Positions 56,770 through 63,977 of a stretch of DNA of 64,000 nucleotides are shown piece by piece (the stretch's first letter is position 1; each line of letters starts with the position of its first letter). This DNA comes from an uncultured Lachnospiraceae bacterium (GTDB lineage Bacteria; Bacillota; Clostridia; Lachnospirales; Lachnospiraceae). A program made the translations under genes and the position numbers. The DNA lies in the NCBI GenBank assembly GCA_945919075.1, contig CAMEIX010000014.1, forward strand, positions 18,094-82,093. The letters are read 5' to 3'. A model generated the notes under the pieces. It did not search any database. It was not told the DNA's origin and was given only the letters and a program-made list of their open reading frames with translations.

Positions 56770-58047
56770 ATGTTAGACATTAAATTTTTAAGAGAAAACC
56801 CGGATGTAGTAAAAGAAAACATTAAAAAGAAATTTCAGGACGAAAAACTTCCTCTTGTGGATGAAGTAATTGCACTTGATGCAGAGAGCAGAAAAGTGAA
56901 ACAGGAAGCCGATGATTTACGTGCAAACAAGAATAAGATTTCCAAGGAAATCGGCGGTTTGATGGCGCAGGGTAAAAAGGAAGAAGCGGAAGCAAAAAAG
57001 GCAGAGGTTGCTGCACAGTCTAAGAGACTTGCTGAACTGGAAGCCAAGGAACCGGAATTTCAGGAAAAAATTACAAATATCATGATGAAGATTCCTAACA
57101 TTATTGACCCTTCCGTTCCCATTGGTAAGGATGACAGTGAAAATAAGGAAATCACCAGATACGGAGAACCCAGGGTTCCGGATTTTGAAGTTCCTTATCA
57201 TGCAGACATTTTGGAAAGAATCAATGGCCTTGACAAAGACAGTGCCGGAAGAACCAGTGGCAATGGTTTTTATTACCTGATGGGAGATGCCGCAAGAATT
57301 CATTCCGCCATGATCAGTTATGCAAGAGATTTCATGATCAATAAGGGATTTACGTACTGCATTCCTCCTTTTATGATTCGGAGCAGTGTGGTAAACGGTG
57401 TAATGAGTTTTGCGGAAATGGAAGCCATGATGTACAAGATTGAAGGAGAAGATTTGTTCTTAATCGGTACTTCCGAGCATTCCATGATTGGTAAGTTCAA
57501 AGGGCAGATTGTGAATGAAGCAAGTCTTCCTATTACCATGACCTCTTATTCTCCCTGCTTCAGAAAAGAAGTAGGTTCCCATGGTATCGAGGAGAGAGGC
57601 GTTTATCGTGTTCATCAGTTTGAAAAACAGGAAATGGTAGTATTGTGCAAACCGGAAGAATCTATGGACTGGTATAATAAAATGTGGTCCTACACCGTAG
57701 AATTTTTCAGAAGTCTGGATATTCCTGTAAGAACTCTGGAATGCTGTAGCGGCGATCTGGCAGATCTTAAGGTGAAATCCTGTGATGTGGAAGCGTGGAG
57801 CCCCAGACAGAAGAAGTACTTTGAAGTTGGTTCCTGTTCTACTTTAGGAGATGCCCAGGCAAGACGTCTCGGTATCCGTACAAAAGGGGAAAAGGGTACT
57901 TACTTTGTGCATACATTAAATAATACCGTACTGGCAACACCCAGAGGACTTATTGCATTCCTTGAAAATAATGTTAACGAAGACGGAACCGTAAATATTC
58001 CGGAAGCACTTCGTCCTTACATGGGTGGCGTAGATAAGATTGGTTAA
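56770..58047 (+). CDS. serS: Seryl-tRNA synthetase
   Basis: A 425-residue class II synthetase. The N-terminal helical arm (about 30-105) binds the tRNA-Ser long arm; motif 2 SPCFRKEVGSHG, VHQFEKQEMV and motif 3 near NNTVLATPRGLIAFLEN are present. No T-box leader is visible; AAGGAGG lies 9 nt before the ATG. Confidence 0.98.
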   Translation: MLDIKFLRENPDVVKENIKKKFQDEKLPLVDEVIALDAESRKVKQEADDLRANKNKISKEIGGLMAQGKKEEAEAKKAEVAAQSKRLAELEAKEPEFQEKITNIMMKIPNIIDPSVPIGKDDSENKEITRYGEPRVPDFEVPYHADILERINGLDKDSAGRTSGNGFYYLMGDAARIHSAMISYARDFMINKGFTYCIPPFMIRSSVVNGVMSFAEMEAMMYKIEGEDLFLIGTSEHSMIGKFKGQIVNEASLPITMTSYSPCFRKEVGSHGIEERGVYRVHQFEKQEMVVLCKPEESMDWYNKMWSYTVEFFRSLDIPVRTLECCSGDLADLKVKSCDVEAWSPRQKKYFEVGSCSTLGDAQARRLGIRTKGEKGTYFVHTLNNTVLATPRGLIAFLENNVNEDGTVNIPEALRPYMGGVDKIG

Positions 58048-58127
58048 TCCTTTCCTTTGGGAAATGTTGTATATTTTAGAAATTATTTTGAAGTATTGGA
58101 AATTTTATTGGAAAGAAGGTGAAATCT

Positions 58128-59015
58128 TTGCATAAGTACATGAGAGCAATTGGATTTAGCAAGCCGTTTACGAGAGCGCAGCTAAAGGAATTATTAGCCG
58201 GTATTGTAGTACATGCCGGAAGCCGTTCCTATACCATCGGATCGGAAGATCAGCTTTTGGGTGAATTTTGCAGAGATTTCGCCGAAAATATGGGAATTGC
58301 TGTTTGTGGGGAATTTGATGAAGAGGATGATGATAAGTTCATTTATGAATATTATTATCCCTATCTCCGCGGCAGAGGAATCACTACACAGGAAGACGTT
58401 TCCGTGGAACGTCATGCGGCAAAGGAATCCTATGCCGGAATTTGTGATGACATCAAAGTGGGTGTTTCCCTGATTTTTTATCTTCAGAATATGATTTCCT
58501 ACGTAAAAGCGCAGGGTCAGGGAAAAATTCCCATGACCGGGACTACGCTTACGCTTTCTGCCCTTTCCACAAAGGGCACTATCATGATGCCGATTAAAAA
58601 GAATGAGCGTGAGAAAGCGAAGATTTTGAAGGAATCCATAAACAGGAATAACCTGATTGCTGCTGCAAGACAGGGCGACGAAGATGCAATAGAGTCCCTG
58701 ACTTTGGAAGATATGGATATGTACACCACCATTTCCAGAAAGATTCATAAAGAAGATGTGTTCAGTCTGGTGGATACTTATTGTATGCCCTATGGTGTGG
58801 AATGTGACCAGTACTCCATTCTTGGTGAAATTATGGATTACAAGATTGTGGAAAACAGTCTCACAAAAGAGAAAATCTGTGTCATGTCTGTTTACTGTAA
58901 TGAACTGACTTTTGATGTATGCATCAATAAAGAGGATTTATTCGGAGAACCGGAGATAGGCCGGAGATTTAAGGGTACCATCTGGCTCCAGGGCTTTATT
59001 AATTTTCCGGAATAA
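58128..59015 (+). CDS. DUF3881 family protein
   Basis: A 295-residue soluble protein starting LHKYMRAIGFSKPF. The HxYMRAIGFS start is typical of DUF3881, found next to serS in Lachnospiraceae. I chose the TTG at 58128 because AAGGTG lies 7 nt before it; a GTG at 58119 overlaps that site. No catalytic motif is recognised. Function unknown. Confidence 0.8.
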   Translation: MHKYMRAIGFSKPFTRAQLKELLAGIVVHAGSRSYTIGSEDQLLGEFCRDFAENMGIAVCGEFDEEDDDKFIYEYYYPYLRGRGITTQEDVSVERHAAKESYAGICDDIKVGVSLIFYLQNMISYVKAQGQGKIPMTGTTLTLSALSTKGTIMMPIKKNEREKAKILKESINRNNLIAAARQGDEDAIESLTLEDMDMYTTISRKIHKEDVFSLVDTYCMPYGVECDQYSILGEIMDYKIVENSLTKEKICVMSVYCNELTFDVCINKEDLFGEPEIGRRFKGTIWLQGFINFPE

Positions 59016-59034
59016 GAAAATTTATTCCGGAAAA
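59003..59034 (+). terminator. Strong inverted repeat at the end of the DUF3881 gene
   Basis: TTTTCCGGAATAA / TTATTCCGGAAAA is a perfect 13-bp repeat with a 6-nt loop, including the stop codon. Only TTT follows, so it is a weak terminator or an mRNA-stabilising hairpin. Confidence 0.55.
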
Positions 59035-59048
59035 TTTACGAGTAAAGT

Positions 59049-59077
59049 TTGTGTTTTTTTCAACTTCATGTTACAAT
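59049..59077 (+). promoter_or_regulatory. Promoter before the tRNA-Arg-like relic
   Basis: TTGTGT (59049-59054), 17-bp spacer, TACAAT (59072-59077), 15 bp before the tRNA-like 5' end at 59093: normal spacing for a tRNA gene. Confidence 0.65.
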
Positions 59078-59092
59078 ACTATCGTATTTTAA

Positions 59093-59199
59093 GTTTCCTT
59101 AGTTAAATGGATATAACAGCCCCCTCCTAAGGTTTAACCATGGTTAATCCCGAGGTAGAGGAAATGGGAATAAGTCAGAGTTCGATTCTAACCGGAATT
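59093..59199 (+). pseudogene. tRNA-Arg-like relic
   Basis: Bases 59097-59132 match the 5' half of the intact tRNA-Arg at 59314-59349 in 33 of 36 positions, including the whole D arm and anticodon loop CTCCTAA. The three differences fall in the 5' anticodon stem and break it. After CTCCTAAGG the sequence is unrelated (TTTAACCATGGTTAA palindrome at about 59133-59147) until TTCGATTC at 59181-59188, a T-loop remnant. The acceptor stem cannot form. It is not a working tRNA. Confidence 0.7.
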
Positions 59200-59226
59200 G
59201 ACTGAGATGTTGATTTAAGATACAAT
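59198..59226 (+). promoter_or_regulatory. SigA promoter upstream of tRNA-Arg
   Basis: TTGACT (59198-59203), 17-bp spacer, TACAAT (59221-59226); transcription would start about 77 nt before the tRNA. Confidence 0.65.
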
Positions 59227-59309
59227 AGAAATTCATCACGAAAGTGATTGGATTCATAGATATGGCTGCCGATGCCAAAGTGGCTGAAAAGCCTGAAAAT
59301 ACGGCAATT

Positions 59310-59381
59310 GTCCCCTTAGTTAAATGGATATAACGGGGCCCTCCTAAGGCTCTATTGTAGGTTCGATTCCTATAGGGGACG
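59310..59381 (+). tRNA. tRNA-Arg (anticodon CCU)
   Basis: GTCCCCT pairs with AGGGGAC, discriminator G. Anticodon stem GGGCC/GGCTC with loop CTCCTAA gives anticodon CCT for codon AGG. T-arm GTAGG-TTCGATT-CCTAT. CCA is not encoded. Its 3' end is the probable boundary of the integrated element that follows, as tRNA 3' ends are common attachment sites. Confidence 0.96.
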
Positions 59382-59390
59382 CTCAAATTG

Positions 59391-59426
59391 TGCGGTAATG
59401 ATGACAGAAATCATTGCCGCATTTTG
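59391..59426 (+). terminator. Terminator after tRNA-Arg
   Basis: TGCGGTAATGAT / ATCATTGCCGCA (59391-59402 and 59410-59421), perfect 12-bp stem, then TTTTG. Confidence 0.8.
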
Positions 59427-59446
59427 TATTATTTGGCATGATTTTC

Positions 59447-59517
59447 GTTAGCAGTCTGCTAACAGACCAGTATGAAAATATGCGAAATCTGCTAACAAAA
59501 TGGAAAAACTGCTAACA
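59447..59517. repeat. CTGCTAACA repeats near the element end
   Basis: CTGCTAACA occurs at 59456-59464, 59489-59497 and 59509-59517, plus an inverted GTTAGCAG at 59447-59454 that forms a palindrome with the first. They lie 66-136 bp after the tRNA, a place where integrase arm sites or a regulator's sites are expected. Confidence 0.6.
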
Positions 59518-59800
59518 GAGATACTTTTCAATATGCAAACACAGGGAAATAACCATAGTGTAGAATGTGTATTGCGTTGTAAAAGTAAGTAATTCTGTGA
59601 TATGTAACTAGCTCAATATTTCTGCTTGGAAGAACTCAAGCCTGACGGTGAATCCCGTTCAGATTAGATAATAATCAATTCTAATCTGGGCGGGCTTTTT
59701 TGCGTGAACAATGAGTCAAGGTCCAAGCTTGCTTGAGACTTTGACGAATACCGCGACAACGAGCGAGTAACGCGAGTGCGTTCAGGGAAAAGGAGGAAAA
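59518..59800 (+). promoter_or_regulatory. Leader region of the parB-parA-parB-repA genes
   Basis: No gene is visible here. CAGATTAG-13 nt-CTAATCTG (59660-59688), extended by GGCGGGCT and a T-run (59695-59701), is a strong terminator or attenuator. Next, GTCAAGGTC-13 nt-GACTTTGAC (59715-59745), enclosing CAAGCTTG, is an operator or centromere candidate. AAAAGGAGGAAAA precedes the first parB. Confidence 0.55.
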
Positions 59801-60673
59801 ATGCCAGTAGCAGAAAAAACAGAGCACCGGGATACGGATGAAAGAATTGTTGAGATTGAACTGGAGAGACTAAGATCCTTTACTAATCATCCATTCAAGG
59901 TGCAGGCAGACAGTCAGATGATTGAGCTTCAGGACAGTATCAAAAAATATGGAATACTGAATCCTTTGATTGTACGGCCAAAACCGGAAGGCGTATACGA
60001 AATCATTTCCGGTCACCGAAGGAAATATGCAGCTGAAAGGCTGGGGTACCGGAAGGTGCCTGTGATCATCCGGTCAATGAAGGATGATGAAGCGGTGGTT
60101 TCTATGGTGGATTCAAATTTGCAAAGAGAGAGAATCAGTCCCAGTGAAAAAGCATTTGCTTACAAGATGAAATATGAAGCCATCAAAAGAAAGACCGGTA
60201 GAAGAAAATGTGGTCAAGTTGACCATCATTCCGGGAAAAAGAGTATCGAAGTCATTGGAGAGGAAGGCGGAGATAGTCCGAAGCAGGTCCAGAGATATAT
60301 TAAGATAACGGACCTGATACCTGAGCTTCTGGAAAAAGTGGATGATGGCAGCATGGGATTTACACCGGCAGTTCAGCTTTCCTATCTGAAAAAGAAGGAG
60401 CAGGAGAAAATGTTAGAAGCGATGGATTTTGCACAGTGTACGCCTTCTCTATCACAGGCAATCAGATTAAAAAAGCTCAGTGCAGAAGGAAAGCTTACGA
60501 CAGAAGCAATGGAAGATATTCTGAGCGAGATCAAGCAGAAGGACATTGACCGGGTAGTTTTTAAGAACGAACAACTTCACAGGTTTTTTCCAACAAGCTA
60601 TACAGCAGAACAGATGCGGAGAGAGATTTTAGAAATATTGAAAATATGGATGAATAATAACTGGAACGAGTAA
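59801..60673 (+). CDS. Element ParB-like protein 1
   Basis: A 290-residue ParB/Spo0J-type protein: LRSFTNHPFKVQADSQMIEL start of the nuclease-like fold, EIISGHRRKYAAERLGYRKVPVII (CTP-binding), DSNLQRERISPSEKAFAYKMKYEAI, helix-turn-helix and a basic C-terminus. It is clearly related to the second ParB at 61473. Probably the DNA-binding partner of the ParA 13 nt downstream. A perfect palindrome lies in its coding sequence at 60211-60225. Confidence 0.88.
   Translation: MPVAEKTEHRDTDERIVEIELERLRSFTNHPFKVQADSQMIELQDSIKKYGILNPLIVRPKPEGVYEIISGHRRKYAAERLGYRKVPVIIRSMKDDEAVVSMVDSNLQRERISPSEKAFAYKMKYEAIKRKTGRRKCGQVDHHSGKKSIEVIGEEGGDSPKQVQRYIKITDLIPELLEKVDDGSMGFTPAVQLSYLKKKEQEKMLEAMDFAQCTPSLSQAIRLKKLSAEGKLTTEAMEDILSEIKQKDIDRVVFKNEQLHRFFPTSYTAEQMRREILEILKIWMNNNWNE
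60211..60225. repeat. Palindrome inside element parB1
   Basis: TGGTCAAGTTGACCA, 7-bp perfect arms around one base, in the variable region between ParB motif ISPSEKAFAYKMKYEAI and the helix-turn-helix. Confidence 0.5.
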
Positions 60674-60686
60674 GGAGGACATGTTT

Positions 60687-61469
60687 ATGTGTAGAGTAAT
60701 TGCAGTATCAAACCAAAAAGGCGGAGTGGGTAAGACGGTATCGTGTGTGAATTTAGGAATTGGTCTGGCACAGTCAGGCAAGAAGGTTCTTTTGATTGAT
60801 GCAGATCCGCAGGGAAGTATGACAATCAGTCTGGGATATCCGGAGCCGGATGATATGGAGTATTCACTGGCAAGTATGATGATGAATATTGTGAATGATG
60901 AACCGCTTAATATGGATAAAACAATTCTTCATCATAAGGAAGGAGTAGATCTCATTCCGGCGAATATCGAGTTATCTGCAATAGAAGTATCTCTGGTAAA
61001 TGTTATGAGTAGGGAATTGATTCTGAGGACAATGGTTGATCAGCTTAGGAAGTTCTATGATTTCATTATTATAGACTGTATGCCTTCTTTGGGAATGATG
61101 ACAATCAATGCTCTGGCATGTGCAGATTCCGTATTGATACCGGTTCAGGCGGCGTATCTTCCGGTGAAAGGTTTACAACAGTTGATTAAGACAATCAGCA
61201 GAGTAAAGAAGCAGCTGAACCCAAAGCTTAAGATTGAGGGAATACTTCTGACTATGGTTGATAATCGTACCAATTATGCCAGGGATATCTCATTGATGGT
61301 TTATGATACCTATTCAGCCAATATCAAGGTGTTTGCAACAGAGATACCGATGTCAGTCCGGGCATCCGAGGTAAGTGTGGAAGGAAGCAGTATTTATTCC
61401 TATGATCCAAAGGGGAAAGCGGCATTTGCATATATGGCATTAACAAAAGAAGTATTGAAGGAGGCATAA
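60687..61469 (+). CDS. Element ParA-like ATPase
   Basis: A 260-residue ParA with NQKGGVGKTVSCVNLG, DADPQGSMTISLGYPEP and FYDFIIIDCMPSLGMM. It is a second, different ParA beside the chromosomal Soj. ATG 60687 has AAGGAGG at 8 nt; the ATG at 60681 is too near. Together with two ParBs it probably stabilises or controls the element. Confidence 0.92.
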   Translation: MCRVIAVSNQKGGVGKTVSCVNLGIGLAQSGKKVLLIDADPQGSMTISLGYPEPDDMEYSLASMMMNIVNDEPLNMDKTILHHKEGVDLIPANIELSAIEVSLVNVMSRELILRTMVDQLRKFYDFIIIDCMPSLGMMTINALACADSVLIPVQAAYLPVKGLQQLIKTISRVKKQLNPKLKIEGILLTMVDNRTNYARDISLMVYDTYSANIKVFATEIPMSVRASEVSVEGSSIYSYDPKGKAAFAYMALTKEVLKEA

Positions 61470-61472
61470 GAT

Positions 61473-62390
61473 ATGGCAGGACGAGTAGCGGGAAAGATTA
61501 AATTACAGTCAGTAGATGAATTATTGGGAGTGCCGGAGATTGCCGGTACCCAGGAGATAGAAATAGGAAGAATTCATTCTTTTCCAAATCATCCGTTCAA
61601 GGTTTTGGATGATGATAAGATGGAAACGTTGGTAGACAGCATCAGGGAGAATGGTATCTTAAATCCGGTGATTGTGAGACCTGATCAGACCGGTGATTAT
61701 GAAATGATATCCGGGCATCGAAGATTACATGCAGCAGGCATTGTGGGATTAATGAAGATACCAGCGATTGTAAAGGAAATGACGGACGATGAAGCCATTA
61801 TCAAAATGGTGGATGCCAATATTCAGAGAGAAGAGATTCTGCCAAGTGAAAGAGCATGGTCTTTGAAGATGAAGATGGATGCTATGAGGAGACAGGGATG
61901 CAGAACTGATCTAACTTGTGGAACTGAGTTCCACAAGTTGAGCAATGAAGATAGAAAAACAAGAGAAATAATAGGTAATGAATCTGGAATGACTGGCAGA
62001 CAGGTTACAAAATATATAAGGCTGACTGAACTAATTCCTGAAATATTAGATTTAGCAGACGAGAAAAGAATTACTTTAGCTATGGCAGTCGATATTTCCT
62101 ATTTTGACAAACAGATACAACAATGGGTGTATGAGTACATAAAGGACAATGGTTTTCTGAAACCGGTACAGATAGCAGCTTTGAAGGATCAATCTAATCT
62201 GGCAAATACAACTCAGTATCATGTTATCTCTATATTAAATGGAGCTTTGCCACAGAAGTCTTCATCCGCAAAGGTATCATTGTCAGAGAAAAAACTGGAT
62301 AAGTATTTTCCGCCACATTATTCCGCAAAGCAGAGAGAAGATGTAATCATTCAGCTCTTGGAACAATGGAGTAAGGAACAGGCAGAGTAA
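61473..62390 (+). CDS. Element ParB-like protein 2
   Basis: A 305-residue ParB with IHSFPNHPFKVLDDDKMETLVDS, EMISGHRRLHAAGIVGLMKIPAIV, DANIQREEILPSERAWSLKMKMDAM, a helix-turn-helix (GRQVTKYIRLTELIPE) and C-terminal KYFPPHYSAKQREDVI. It shares the same domain order and C-terminal motif with ParB1, so the pair is probably a duplication flanking parA. A perfect 11-bp inverted repeat is inside at 61913-61939. Confidence 0.88.
   Translation: MAGRVAGKIKLQSVDELLGVPEIAGTQEIEIGRIHSFPNHPFKVLDDDKMETLVDSIRENGILNPVIVRPDQTGDYEMISGHRRLHAAGIVGLMKIPAIVKEMTDDEAIIKMVDANIQREEILPSERAWSLKMKMDAMRRQGCRTDLTCGTEFHKLSNEDRKTREIIGNESGMTGRQVTKYIRLTELIPEILDLADEKRITLAMAVDISYFDKQIQQWVYEYIKDNGFLKPVQIAALKDQSNLANTTQYHVISILNGALPQKSSSAKVSLSEKKLDKYFPPHYSAKQREDVIIQLLEQWSKEQAE
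61913..61939. repeat. Inverted repeat inside element parB2
   Basis: AACTTGTGGAA-CTGAG-TTCCACAAGTT, 11-bp perfect arms, at the position homologous to the parB1 palindrome. Confidence 0.6.
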
Positions 62391-62406
62391 ATAGGAAAGA
62401 GTAATC

Positions 62407-62431
62407 CAGAAGTGTGAAAAGTGCACTTCTG
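62407..62431. promoter_or_regulatory. Inverted repeat before repA (probable RepA operator)
   Basis: CAGAAGTG-9 nt-CACTTCTG, perfect 8-bp arms, 21 bp before the repA start. The AGAAGTG core is the same as in the iterons within repA, which suggests RepA binds both. Confidence 0.65.
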
Positions 62432-62451
62432 CATTAAGGAAGGAGTATCGA

Positions 62452-63414
62452 ATGGAAGACAGACTTACGCTTTCCTATTTCTATGGAAAGGAAGCGGATC
62501 AGTATTCATTTTATAAAATACCGAAGCTTCTATTCACGGATGAACATTTCAAGAAAGTGTCTGTGGAAGCAAAGGTCCTGTATGGACTGATGTTGGATAG
62601 AATGTCGTTATCCGTGAAAAACCAGTGGCTTGATGGAGAAGGCCGGGCTTATATCTACTATTCATTAGAGGATATCATGGATGCTTTGGGTTGCAGTAAT
62701 AAGAAAGCGATTACCATTATGAAGGAATTAGATGCAGAAGCTGGTATTGGATTGATAGAAAAGAAAAGGCAGGGGCAGGGAAAACCGGCCATGATCTATG
62801 TGAAGCAATTCGTAATCCGGGATGTTCAGGAATGTAAAAATTACACTTCTGAAGAAAAAACGACCATTCCAGAAGTGAAAAAATTACATGTCTTGAAGTG
62901 TAAAAATGACACTTCTAGAAGTGAAGAAATTACATGTCTAGAAGTGAAAAAAATACACACTAATAAGAATAATATAAATAATACTGAATTGAGTAATACT
63001 GAATCGAATCTTATCTTATCGGAGAATGATGGGATGGGATCCGAGGTAGAAGCATACACAGAATTAATCAAAGAGAATCTGGAATGGGATCTTTTTAGAG
63101 AATACTATCCATATGAACAGGAATTGCTTGATGGGATTTTTGATTTGATTCTTGAAACAGTGCTCTGCAAAAGTGAAAGTATTGTCATAGCCTCTAACAG
63201 ATATCCAACAGAGGTTGTTAAGAGTAAGTTCCTGAAATTGAACAGTTCACATATCGAATATGTGATTGACTGCTTTAAGGCAAATACTACTAAGGTACAT
63301 AATATCAAGAAATATCTGCTGGCAACACTGTTTAATGCCCCAACGACAATGAGTGGATATTATCAGGCAGAGGTTAACCATGATTTTCCACAGTTTGCGG
63401 TGAAATCAAACTAA
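62452..63414 (+). CDS. repA: Replication initiator A, RepA_N type with DUF6017-like C-terminus
   Basis: A 320-residue initiator. N-terminal RepA_N domain: FYKIPKLLFTDEHFKKVSVEAKVLYGLMLDRMSLS, then a winged helix with YSLEDIMDALGCSNKKAITIMKEL. A low-complexity central stretch (about residues 125-185) coincides with 23-bp DNA repeats. The C-terminal domain (LFREYYPYEQELLDGIFDLI... VKSKFLKLNSSHIEYVIDCF... KYLLATLFN) resembles DUF6017 seen in conjugative elements of Clostridia. AAGGAAGGAG precedes ATG. Members start replication from an origin inside the gene. Confidence 0.9.
   Translation: MEDRLTLSYFYGKEADQYSFYKIPKLLFTDEHFKKVSVEAKVLYGLMLDRMSLSVKNQWLDGEGRAYIYYSLEDIMDALGCSNKKAITIMKELDAEAGIGLIEKKRQGQGKPAMIYVKQFVIRDVQECKNYTSEEKTTIPEVKKLHVLKCKNDTSRSEEITCLEVKKIHTNKNNINNTELSNTESNLILSENDGMGSEVEAYTELIKENLEWDLFREYYPYEQELLDGIFDLILETVLCKSESIVIASNRYPTEVVKSKFLKLNSSHIEYVIDCFKANTTKVHNIKKYLLATLFNAPTTMSGYYQAEVNHDFPQFAVKSN
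62828..62962. repeat. 23-bp iterons inside repA (probable origin of the element)
   Basis: Four back-to-back 23-bp units start at 62871, 62894, 62917 and 62940 with consensus AGAAGTG-A-AAAATTACAT-TCT; a fifth unit is at 62828-62850. Since 23 is not a multiple of three, each is read in a different frame, so the repeat is kept at DNA level. RepA_N plasmids are known to carry origins with repeats inside rep. Confidence 0.8.
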
Positions 63415-63448
63415 TTTGAGTAATATAAGAAAGTGGAGGGAAAATGTC

Positions 63449-63904
63449 ATGTATAGTGATTATGAAGAATCTTTTTATTATGATAAACCAAGCTCAGTAA
63501 GTACTGGCGTTGCTGGAGAAGCAGTCGGTCTTGGTCTGGGACTCGGTGTCGGTCTGATATCAACCATGCTGTCAGGATTGCTTTTTCTTATAGGCAGAAT
63601 TGATATTTTGAGTTCATCATTATTGGGACTACTCTTTTTTCTGCTGACATACAGCTATGAATGGAGTATGTCTGTTTATATCATTGGAATTCTTGCTATT
63701 TTTGCGGTATCAATGATATTACAACACTTTATCAAGGTGTTCCGTATTATTTATGGGCTGTTTACCTGTGTTGCAATATCTCTGCTTGTTTCTGCCTTTA
63801 TTGGATGCAGTTCAGAAGCAAATATGTATAAGGGTATGGCAATCTGTTTTAGTGTAACTGCAGTATGGACTATTATTTCCTGGAAGTGCATCATAAACAA
63901 ATAG
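63449..63904 (+). CDS. Small membrane protein of the element, unknown
   Basis: About 151 residues with a short soluble N-terminus rich in Tyr/Asp/Glu, a glycine-rich stretch (GVAGEAVGLGLGLGVGL) and four hydrophobic segments. GGAGGG lies 8 nt before ATG 63449, so I prefer it over a TTG at 63416. No family is recognised. Confidence 0.7.
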   Translation: MYSDYEESFYYDKPSSVSTGVAGEAVGLGLGLGVGLISTMLSGLLFLIGRIDILSSSLLGLLFFLLTYSYEWSMSVYIIGILAIFAVSMILQHFIKVFRIIYGLFTCVAISLLVSAFIGCSSEANMYKGMAICFSVTAVWTIISWKCIINK

Positions 63905-63977
63905 GTCTATTCAGTACGAAAAATATCTGATATAATTTGCTCAATCAAATCGGGAATTGATGAAGGAGTGTGATTGT
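63905..63977 (+). promoter_or_regulatory. Gap with a possible promoter
   Basis: TATAAT at 63931-63936 without a clear -35, then GAAGGAG before the next start. Nothing else is seen. Confidence 0.35.

Noticed and set aside
59233..59331. Short plus-strand frame ending inside tRNA-Arg (ITKVIGFIDMAADAKVAEKP)
   Set aside because: It lacks a convincing start and SD and ends in the tRNA D arm; probably leftover sequence of an older element.
59144..59386. 80-residue minus-strand frame across the tRNA-Arg region
   Set aside because: It runs antisense through the tRNA, has no ribosome site and no recognisable product.
62828..62962. Repeats as a CRISPR array
   Set aside because: Units are directly adjacent without unique spacers, lie inside a coding gene and no cas gene is present.
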